From positions 1-6,674 of the forward strand of contig JAAHIC010000253.1 in NCBI GenBank assembly GCA_010671965.1: DNA of 6,674 bases, in the 5' to 3' direction. This DNA comes from Leptolyngbya sp. SIO4C5. GTDB taxonomy: Bacteria; Cyanobacteriota; Cyanobacteriia; Phormidesmidales; Phormidesmidaceae. A model generated the notes under the pieces. It did not search any database. It was not told the DNA's origin and saw nothing but the letters and a program-made list of their open reading frames with translations. Positions 1 to 5,295 of the stretch are shown in pieces (position 1 is the stretch's first letter; the number at the start of each line of letters is the position of its first letter). The translations under genes and the position numbers were made by a program.

Positions 1-124
1 TCTTTGGCCCCTGAATATCCTAAGACGCTAGAGGAGCTGATTGCGGTTTCAGAATCAGCGATCGCCGGAGATTCTAAAACCGCAATCAGCTCCTCTAGCG
101 TCTTAGGATATTCAGGGGCCAAAG
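1..124. repeat. Terminal inverted repeat, left edge (probable fold-back artefact)
   Basis: Positions 2-56 are the reverse complement of 70-124 with one mismatch (C50 against A76). A 13-nt spacer at 57-69 contains a HIP1 octamer at 58-65. The right arm is genuine amidase coding sequence in frame with the gene, whereas the left arm is the same sequence turned over. The repeat ends one base from the window edge. A natural protein gene would not be expected to run into its own antisense, so a fold-back chimera from amplification, or an assembly-graph end, is the likely cause. Bases 1-56 should not be taken as the true continuation of the gene. Confidence 0.9.
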
Positions 125-1235
125 TTGACAGGTATTCTTCTAAATAGATCTCCTGCTCAACGGCGATCGCAGTGCTGTAGACACTACTTAAAGGTTCTAA
201 GAAGTCATCTGCAAAAGAGATTTCGATGATTTCTGCGCCTAAACCTTCCATCACGGCTAAGGCTTTTTGGACTAGAGCCGTAATTTCTGGATCAACCCCA
301 TTTTCCACTCCTAAATAGTTGGTTACCAATCCTAGCCGCGCCCCTTTGAGCGCATCGGTATCGAGAAACTGGGTATAGTCGTCGTAAAACTTATCTAGCT
401 CCACCGGCGGCGCTGCAATGGGCGTTTGAATACCGGGATTGTCCGGATCAAATTCCGCCATTACGCCCAGCGCGATCGCCGCATCTTCTACTGAGCGAGC
501 CATTGGGCCAATCATATCCCGTGACAAAACAAAGGGAATGATGCCGTCTAGGCTTAGCAGGCCCCGGGTTGGCCGCACGCATACAAGCCCTTGAAAAGAA
601 CAGGGCGTGCGAATCGAACCGCCCGTATCGCTGCCAGTGCCAAAGGTGGCAAAGCTAGAGGCGATCGCGGCCCCTGTACCCCCGCTAGAGCCGCCCGACT
701 GTCGCAGCAAATTGTAGGGATTGAAGGTTTGCCCGCCCAGAGAGCTGTAGCCCGAACCAGAGATAGCAAACTCATCCATCTCGGCTTTGCCAAAGATGAT
801 CGCGCCTGCGTCTCGCAGCAAGTCTACGACGAAGGCATCATCTGGAGGAACGGAGCCGACTAGCGCATCCGAGCCACCTGTAGTAGGAATATCAAAAGTG
901 TCGTGGTTGTCTTTGAGCAGAATAGGAATGCCATGCAGCGGGCTACGGGGGCCACTGGTTTGTCGTTCTAAGTCTAAGGCTTTGGCAATATTGAGGGCAT
1001 CAGGATTGGTAGCAATGACGGCATTGATAGCTGGCCCAGTATCGTCATAGGCCGCAATCCGATTCAAGTACAGCTCCACAAGCTGTTCCGAGGTTAAGGC
1101 ACCTGCCTCGAAAGCTTTATTGATATCGCTGATTGTGGCATCTTGTAGTCGAAATTGGGCAGCAACAGCAGCTTCAGCTGTGACGATCGCTAAGGATGCC
1201 AGTGCCGTTGTTGCACTCACAAGGGGCTTTAGCAT
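1..1235 (-). CDS. Exported amidase-signature family enzyme, 3' end missing
   Basis: The reading frame is open from ATG at 1235-1233 to the window edge (411 codons). An in-frame TAA lies five codons upstream of that ATG, which fixes the start, although no strong Shine-Dalgarno is visible. Residues 1-26 look like a Sec signal peptide: a Lys near the start, an Ala/Leu/Val-rich core, then AAVAA before QF, so periplasmic or extracellular location is inferred. The Ser-cisSer-Lys triad of the family is complete: K108 in GIPILLKDN, the cis-Ser at about S183 in GGSSGG (residues 181-186), and nucleophile S207 in GSDTGGSIRTP. The S183-S207 spacing of 24 matches characterised members. The family hydrolyses amide bonds; the substrate cannot be told. 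The signal peptide argues against GatA of tRNA amidotransferase. Homologues are usually about 450-520 aa, so the C-terminus is absent. Residues after about 393 derive from the inverted-repeat outer arm and are suspect. Confidence 0.9.
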   Translation of the reverse strand, partial: MLKPLVSATTALASLAIVTAEAAVAAQFRLQDATISDINKAFEAGALTSEQLVELYLNRIAAYDDTGPAINAVIATNPDALNIAKALDLERQTSGPRSPLHGIPILLKDNHDTFDIPTTGGSDALVGSVPPDDAFVVDLLRDAGAIIFGKAEMDEFAISGSGYSSLGGQTFNPYNLLRQSGGSSGGTGAAIASSFATFGTGSDTGGSIRTPCSFQGLVCVRPTRGLLSLDGIIPFVLSRDMIGPMARSVEDAAIALGVMAEFDPDNPGIQTPIAAPPVELDKFYDDYTQFLDTDALKGARLGLVTNYLGVENGVDPEITALVQKALAVMEGLGAEIIEISFADDFLEPLSSVYSTAIAVEQEIYLEEYLSTLAPEYPKTLEELIAVLESPAIADSETAISSSSVLGYSGAK

Positions 1236-1274
1236 GAGCAATGAAGATTATTGAGGAGAGAGAAAGAGTATCTG

Positions 1275-1312
1275 AGCGCAAAGATAGCTAAAACAGGAAA
1301 ACTCTTTGCGCT
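1275..1312. other. 10-bp perfect stem-loop upstream of the amidase
   Basis: AGCGCAAAGA (1275-1284) pairs perfectly with TCTTTGCGCT (1303-1312) across an 18-nt loop. It sits 40-77 bp upstream of the amidase ATG. There is no T-run on either strand, so it is not a standard intrinsic terminator. It could be an operator or an mRNA leader structure. It overlaps the possible -10 element at 1312-1317. Confidence 0.4.
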
Positions 1313-1340
1313 TTATGCTTACCTAGCAGATTCTCAGCAA
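1312..1340 (-). promoter_or_regulatory. Weak sigma70-like promoter candidate for the amidase
   Basis: On the minus strand TTGCTG (1340-1335) and CATAAA (1317-1312) are separated by exactly 17 nt. The -35 matches consensus at three of six positions and the -10 at four of six. This would give a leader of about 70 nt. No better pair was seen in the gap, but matches this weak occur by chance. Confidence 0.2.
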
Positions 1341-1596
1341 TTTCTCAGGAAAACTGTCCAGCCTGAACACTCTTTTCCCACCGCTGAAATGTTCTGTTTG
1401 ATCCAGAGATACCTAAAGTTTTGCGGCGATCGATACGTCTATAACTAGCTCGCTCTCAGGTTCATTTGACGTCAAGTATGACACTTCTCGCTTTTTTCTC
1501 AACGTCATGATCTGAGGTAAGCAGCTCAAATTCTCCAGGCTTTGGGATAGCCTGTCTTGAGACTGACTGTTTTCACTCAGGGCACTTGTGCTTGAA

Positions 1597-1899
1597 CTAT
1601 GCCGAAGCGCTGCGGGTGGCTAACCAGCGTTCAAAAGAACGGGAACTTTCACCGCTCTGTCTGCCTGCCAGCAGCCCTTCAACGCCAATGTGCTCATCTA
1701 AGTCAATCCATTCAATTGCGTAGCCATCTCCTAAAAACTGCCAGTTTTGCCGCTCTTTTTGAGAAGCATGAAGCAGCCGAGGATACCAGGACAGGGGGAT
1801 TGTTATGCTGCGTCCATCGGTTAGGTCTACGATTAACTTTTCATCCGTGACGCTAACCTGAGCTGCGAGAGGTTCTGTTTCAAACGTCAAAGTAGTCAT
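1597..1899 (-). CDS. DUF2442 domain protein, 100 aa
   Basis: This small soluble protein matches the DUF2442 family over its whole length. The typical core is present: VTDEKLIVDLTDGRSITIPL (residues 17-36), then SWYPRLLHAS, then NWQFLGDGYAIEWIDLD and EGLLAGRQSGES towards the C-terminus. The ATG at 1899 is preferred over an in-frame TTG at 1905 because AGAGG lies 6 nt upstream of the ATG and directly abuts the TTG. DUF2442 proteins are often encoded beside a DUF4160 partner and such pairs are suspected toxin-antitoxin modules; the molecular function is not established. No DUF4160-like frame is seen here, so this copy looks orphan. It lies 105 bp downstream of the TIR-FGE stop on the same strand. 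The last residues (SASA) lie beyond the conserved core. Confidence 0.85.
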   Translation of the reverse strand: MTTLTFETEPLAAQVSVTDEKLIVDLTDGRSITIPLSWYPRLLHASQKERQNWQFLGDGYAIEWIDLDEHIGVEGLLAGRQSGESSRSFERWLATRSASA

Positions 1900-1923
1900 G
1901 CCCAACCTCTGTCAATATCGCTG

Positions 1924-1948
1924 AAAAAATCTTGAGGCGCTGCGCGCC
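1924..1948 (-). terminator. Possible intrinsic terminator after the TIR-FGE gene
   Basis: On the minus strand a GC-only hairpin GGCGC-GCA-GCGCC (1948-1936) is followed, after the six bases TCAAGA, by a run of six T (1929-1924). It lies about 57 nt past the TIR-FGE stop and just before the DUF2442 ribosome-binding site. The gap between stem and T-run weakens the call. A GC-rich hairpin downstream of a variable region is also a known feature of DGR target genes, so this may be a recombination-related element instead. Confidence 0.4.
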
Positions 1949-2004
1949 AAAGAGGGTAAAAGAAGAAAGGGCGAAGGACAAAAGGAACAGAGGGCAAAGG
2001 GCAA

Positions 2005-3261
2005 CTAAAGAGTTCTGGGGGCCGAACAATAAACCCGAAAACCGATAACGAAGCTACGGTTGCCCGGTAGATAGTAGCCGCGATAGGCGGAACGGCAATC
2101 CCTAGGAGGGTAGTTCCAGGAGCCGCCGCGTATAATTTTGTACTTATCATTGTTGCCTATTACCCAGGCGCTGCCATCAATGGGAGCACCCTCGTAGTTT
2201 TCACGCCACACATCCTGACACCACTCCAAGACATTGCCATGCATGTCATAGATACCGAAGGCGTTAGGGGGAAAGCTGCCTATATCCGTAGTTTGCCGCC
2301 GATACTTGCCTTTAGGGCCAGATCCATAGGTGTAGTCGCCGTTATAATTGGCCTGATCTGTCATAATCGTTTCGCCGAAGTGGAATGGAGTAGTGGTGCG
2401 GGCGCGACAGGCATATTCCCACTCAGCTTCGCTAGGGAGGCGGTAGGTACGTTCTGTTGCCTGAGACAGCCGCTGGCAAAACTCCACTGCTTCGTACCAG
2501 CTTATGCTTTCAACCGGGCGCTGACTGCCCTTGAAGTAGGAGGGAAATGGTGGCAGGTCGTGACTAATTTTAGGCAGGGCGGCCACCTCGCTCCACTGGG
2601 CCTGAGTCACCGGATACTTGCCCAGCCAAAATTCTGGAACCGTCACAGAATGCAGGGGATCTTCATCGTCACTGCGTCCCTCTTCACCATTGGGAGATCC
2701 CATCCAAAAGCGACCGCTGAGAATTTTCACCATTTCTAGGGTGACGCCGTTACCCAGGGTCTCTACGAAATCGTCAGTAGCGGGCTGTTTGCTAGTTTTC
2801 TGGCGGTTGGCGATTAGCTGTTTGGCTCGCTGTCGCAGTCCCTTGGTGATATCGGAAAAAGCTAAATCTTGAGGCGTCCAGGTGACAACGGGCTGGGCGT
2901 TTTTGGGCATGGCCTGCAGCTTGCTGAAGGGGGCTTCCTCCCAGTCCACCGGACGCAAGATGATTGGCACCACGATCGCCTCCCCCGCCTCGTGCCGCTC
3001 AATGGCCCGGCTAATTTCCACATTCCAGCAGTAGTCAGAGGCGAGAAAGGGAGCGCTGACCAACAGCAGAATCAGATCTGCCTGTTCCAGATAGGTGCTG
3101 ATTTCGTCATCCCATGCGGCTCCGGGTAGAATTTTGCGATCGTGCCAGGTGGAGATGTAGCCCTGCCGCTCCAGAATTTTGAGGTGAGCATCAAGTTCCT
3201 GACGGAGATCTTCGTCTTTGTGGGAGTAGGAGATAAAAACTTCTACGGCGGTGCCTGCCAT
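2005..3261 (-). CDS. TIR domain fused to FGE/SUMF1-like domain
   Basis: This is a 418-aa two-domain protein with no signal peptide, so probably cytoplasmic. Residues 5-150 form a TIR domain: VFISYSHKDE (8-17), a BB-loop-like DRKILPGAAWDDEI (41-54), and SDYCWNVEI (75-83), where E82 is at the position of the catalytic glutamate in NAD-cleaving TIR proteins. After a Gln/Lys/Thr-rich linker, residues 172-412 form an FGE-sulfatase fold: GRFWMGS (183-189), PVTQAQW, RLPSEAEWEYACRA (274-287), DMHGNVLEWCQDVW (339-352), RGGSW (378-382) and IGFRVYC (406-412). True formylglycine-generating enzymes use two cysteines in the segment after GGS; here one position is Y384 and only C389 remains, so sulfatase-modifying activity is unlikely. 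The C-terminus looks like a DGR variable region. The inferred role is ligand sensing by the FGE fold coupled to a TIR effector. ATG 3261 is favoured because the TIR domain starts just after it; its ribosome-binding site is weak. Confidence 0.93.
   Translation of the reverse strand: MAGTAVEVFISYSHKDEDLRQELDAHLKILERQGYISTWHDRKILPGAAWDDEISTYLEQADLILLLVSAPFLASDYCWNVEISRAIERHEAGEAIVVPIILRPVDWEEAPFSKLQAMPKNAQPVVTWTPQDLAFSDITKGLRQRAKQLIANRQKTSKQPATDDFVETLGNGVTLEMVKILSGRFWMGSPNGEEGRSDDEDPLHSVTVPEFWLGKYPVTQAQWSEVAALPKISHDLPPFPSYFKGSQRPVESISWYEAVEFCQRLSQATERTYRLPSEAEWEYACRARTTTPFHFGETIMTDQANYNGDYTYGSGPKGKYRRQTTDIGSFPPNAFGIYDMHGNVLEWCQDVWRENYEGAPIDGSAWVIGNNDKYKIIRGGSWNYPPRDCRSAYRGYYLPGNRSFVIGFRVYCSAPRTL
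2026..2130 (-). other. DGR variable-region-like C-terminus of the TIR-FGE gene
   Basis: Residues 378-412 read RGGSW, NYPPRD, CRSA, Y, R, GYYL, P, G, NR, SFV, IGFRV, Y, C. Conserved blocks alternate with blocks that are Asn-rich in template-like cyanobacterial FGE homologues and varied here. That is the pattern left by adenine-targeted diversification of AAC codons by a DGR. Codons AAC, TAC, GGC, TAC, GGC, AAC, AGC and TTC fit single- or double-adenine changes of AAC. CTA, GTT, CCT, GAT and TAT need extra drift. No reverse transcriptase or template repeat lies in the window. Confidence 0.4.
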
Positions 3262-3296
3262 GCCTGGTTGCTGAAAATTTCTTTGGCGGTTGTCTT

Positions 3297-3323
3297 ATTA
3301 TAGTTTCGCCCTCCGGGGTGCAA
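3297..3323 (-). promoter_or_regulatory. Sigma70-type promoter of the TIR-FGE gene
   Basis: On the minus strand a perfect TATAAT (3302-3297) is preceded by TTGCAC (3323-3318) with a 15-nt spacer; reading the -35 as ATTGCA gives 16 nt. Transcription would start near 3290, leaving a leader of about 30 nt before ATG 3261. The element lies between the upstream operon terminator (3379-3417) and the gene, which supports independent expression of TIR-FGE. Confidence 0.6.
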
Positions 3324-3378
3324 TTTCCGCAGCGATTGGCTGAAATGGCGCGGCTATAGAAATCGGCGGCATACTGGC

Positions 3379-3417
3379 AAAAAGCGATCGCCCCTCTGTG
3401 TCCAAAAGAGCGATCGC
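3379..3417 (-). terminator. Intrinsic terminator built from two HIP1 octamers
   Basis: On the minus strand GCGATCGC (3417-3410) pairs with a second GCGATCGC (3391-3384). An inner CTC/GAG can add pairs, and TTTTT (3383-3379) follows the stem directly. It starts 40 nt after the stop of the HEAT-repeat gene. Each octamer is self-complementary, so the same DNA could also fold as two small cruciforms. Confidence 0.7.
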
Positions 3418-3456
3418 CCACATTTGCTCTAATTATCCAAGTCGCTGAGAATCCGC

Positions 3457-4476
3457 CTAACCGGGCAGTTTGCCAGCGACAGGCCGATTGCGCCGGAAAA
3501 AGTCTGCTGCAATGACGGCGTTGACAATGCGGAAGGTTTGCGGAGCCAGAATTCCTTCGATTTGCAGTGGTCGCCCGCCGGGTAGGGAAGTGGCTCTGAG
3601 CTGAAACTCTACCTGCTTCTCTTTTTGCAGAAAGGTGCCTGCGTAGTGCACTTTGCCAGTGCCAGCCGCTAAAAATAGAGCGCCTTCGCGCTGGGTGTTG
3701 GGATGGGTCAGGATGTAATAGCGGGGATACCAGCGATCTTCCTCAATCGCCGCGAGGCTCAACAGAGCGCCTGCAATCAGTTTGCGCTGAGTGAGGCTGT
3801 TGGGCTCTGCTACAACGGCGGGGCTGAGCAAAAGCAGATAGGTATTGTTGAGGCAGCTGATTTCCCAGCCGATTTCAGCCGCAAGGTCAATATTCAGGGG
3901 ATCTTGACGGATATCTGCAGCCACTTGGCGCAGCAGTTCGGCTGTTGCCTGTCGGGTTTCAACTGCACGGGTGCGATCGCCCTCTGGCGCAATCAGGTCG
4001 CGAGGCGGGGTTAGCCTAAACTCATCGCTGCTGTCTTCCCGATAGGCAATCAGGGTTGCGGCCCACTGGGCTGTCTGCTGCAGAGAACCGCCGTATTGCT
4101 GGGCAAAGCGCTGTAGTGTGGTCAGGCTGCGATCGCTGCCGATATAGCCTAAGCCCTTCAGCACCCCCCGCAGCACGATAGGGTCTTCAATCGCCAGCGC
4201 CTCCGTCAGCGCGGCCTCTGCCTGATCCCGGTTGAGACTGGCAAGACCCACTGCTGCACCGTGCCGCAAACGACTGTCTCTTTCCCTATCTGCCAACAGC
4301 CGCTGCAAATCCTCAAATTTGCCTTCGTACCTGAACGTCAGCAGTAGCGAAAGGGCCGTGAGATCATCCAGCTTTGATGGGGTTGCATAATCCGCTTGGA
4401 AAAGAACAGCCCGTAGTTCCTCTAGAGAATACTCACTGGACGCGATGAAATCCGCTTGTTGGTTCTGGATAGTCAT
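3457..4476 (-). CDS. HEAT-repeat protein with unknown C-terminal domain
   Basis: This is a 339-aa soluble protein without signal peptide or membrane segment. Residues 53-146 contain about three HEAT-like helical hairpins: FEDLQRLLADRERDSRLRHG (54-73), then AEAALTEALAIEDPIVLRGV (86-105), then LTTLQRFAQQYGGSLQQTAQ (118-137), each followed by a small-residue helix such as AAVGLASL or LKGLGYIG. HEAT arrays usually act as protein-binding scaffolds. Residues 155-339 form a domain I do not recognise. It has a helical stretch (172-206) and a C-terminal part of likely beta strands with aromatic WYPRYYILTHP (249-259), followed by ALFLAAGTGKVHYAGTF. The ATG at 4476 has AAGAGG about 11 nt upstream, inside the end of the peptidase gene; only 3 bp separate the two genes. 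It is the last gene of the operon and is followed by the HIP1 terminator. The context suggests it acts with the peptidase or fibre protein; this is inference. Confidence 0.85.
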   Translation of the reverse strand: MTIQNQQADFIASSEYSLEELRAVLFQADYATPSKLDDLTALSLLLTFRYEGKFEDLQRLLADRERDSRLRHGAAVGLASLNRDQAEAALTEALAIEDPIVLRGVLKGLGYIGSDRSLTTLQRFAQQYGGSLQQTAQWAATLIAYREDSSDEFRLTPPRDLIAPEGDRTRAVETRQATAELLRQVAADIRQDPLNIDLAAEIGWEISCLNNTYLLLLSPAVVAEPNSLTQRKLIAGALLSLAAIEEDRWYPRYYILTHPNTQREGALFLAAGTGKVHYAGTFLQKEKQVEFQLRATSLPGGRPLQIEGILAPQTFRIVNAVIAADFFRRNRPVAGKLPG

Positions 4477-4479
4477 GGT

Positions 4480-5280
4480 TCAACAGCCCTCTTGGATAGA
4501 GCAGTGATTGCGGCAAATATTGCCTTCATTATTTGTCAGCTCGACCGAATCTCGCAGGCTCGAAGCTGATCCAGTTTGAGTCATTAGCCGCAGCGGGAAA
4601 CTCGCTTGATTGTTGGGATGGCGCAATCCCAGGTAATGACCATTTTCATGAGCAAAGGTTCGGGCCATCCCTAAGCCTGCATTTCCATTGAAATCTTCTG
4701 CTCCTCTGGGATTGACCACCGAAGCATCCCGGTTATGGGTATCGCAAAGCTCATCATCACTGTCTGTTTCGACGCCGTCGCAAGGTCCGCAGATATCAGA
4801 TCGACCCAGCAAACCGCCCATATTCATCATAAAGACGATGAAAACGTCGATGCCGTCATTGTCAACAGACCACTGATCCGCTAATTCATCTAGTTCGGCG
4901 TCGTTGTCTAGAATGTCTAGACCGTCAGCGTCTTCAGACGTGATGTACCAGTAGCGGACTCGCCCCACCCCAATTGACCGCTGGGCGTAGATCTCATGGG
5001 AGCGGTAAACGGCATAATCGGCGCGATCGTACATTTCGCCAAAGGTTGGGTTGGTCGTAAAGTTATCCCAGCCCACCGCTATCACATTGACGTTGTAATA
5101 GTCTCCCTGCAGCAACTGCATCCGCTGCAGCAGCGAGACGCGGCTCTGCTGCCAGTCTGGATCGGTGGGATCTGCCGGATCAGCGGGCACTCGCTCCTGG
5201 ATAAAACCGAAAAAGTCACGCAGGACTGAAAAGCTTGCCGGTGCTTCAATACAGTTAGCCAGCTCTCTAAGTGATGCCAT
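4480..5280 (-). CDS. Zinc metallopeptidase, metzincin-type
   Basis: The 266-aa product contains HENGHYLGLRH at residues 211-221, an exact HExxHxxGxxH zinc site: ligands H211, H215 and H221, general base E212. A Met-turn candidate, RLMTQTG with M233, lies 12 residues after the last ligand. Upstream, DVFIVFMMN (145-153) would be the edge strand before the active-site helix. The N-terminal 60 residues are helical (ELANCIEAP, SLLQRMQLLQ). Seven cysteines (10, 164, 167, 179, 256, 260, 266), including ICGPC and a C-terminal CRNHCSIQEGC, suggest disulfides or a second metal site, as in secreted proteins. No signal peptide is visible, so export would need another route. The start is firm: GAGGAGG lies 6 nt before ATG 5280. 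It is the middle gene of the operon, 15 bp after the fibre gene and 3 bp before the HEAT gene. The short distance from zinc site to Met-turn differs from classic pappalysins, so the subfamily is left open. Confidence 0.92.
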   Translation of the reverse strand: MASLRELANCIEAPASFSVLRDFFGFIQERVPADPADPTDPDWQQSRVSLLQRMQLLQGDYYNVNVIAVGWDNFTTNPTFGEMYDRADYAVYRSHEIYAQRSIGVGRVRYWYITSEDADGLDILDNDAELDELADQWSVDNDGIDVFIVFMMNMGGLLGRSDICGPCDGVETDSDDELCDTHNRDASVVNPRGAEDFNGNAGLGMARTFAHENGHYLGLRHPNNQASFPLRLMTQTGSASSLRDSVELTNNEGNICRNHCSIQEGC

Positions 5281-5295
5281 TTTTTGCCTCCTCGC

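Larger units (their letters stand above)
1236..1596. other. Intergenic stretch without a convincing gene
   Basis: This 361-bp gap separates the DUF2442 gene from the amidase. It holds a 10-bp stem-loop (1275-1312), a weak promoter-like pair for the amidase, and a perfect 10-bp palindrome TTGACGTCAA at 1466-1475 that could be an operator. It also holds a 6-bp hairpin, CAGGCT/AGCCTG (1536-1541 and 1549-1554), about 43 bp past the DUF2442 stop. That hairpin lacks a good T-tract, so I do not call it a terminator. A 65-codon plus-strand frame starting with TTG at 1251 has no ribosome-binding site and no recognisable features, and is judged spurious. Confidence 0.6.

Noticed and set aside
1251..1448. 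65-codon plus-strand frame starting with TTG
   Set aside because: There is no ribosome-binding site and no recognisable motif, it is the only plus-strand candidate among minus-strand genes, and it lies over the amidase upstream region.
1466..1475. Palindrome TTGACGTCAA as a defined operator
   Set aside because: It is a single 10-bp palindrome with no positioned promoter; noted in the intergenic entry but not called as a site.
1896..2150. 84-codon minus-strand frame overlapping the end of the TIR-FGE gene
   Set aside because: It is an alternate-frame reading of the FGE C-terminus and the pyrimidine-rich tract; the FGE frame is clearly the coding one.
2239..2739. 166-codon plus-strand frame
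   Set aside because: It is antisense to the conserved FGE domain; no independent motif or ribosome-binding site.
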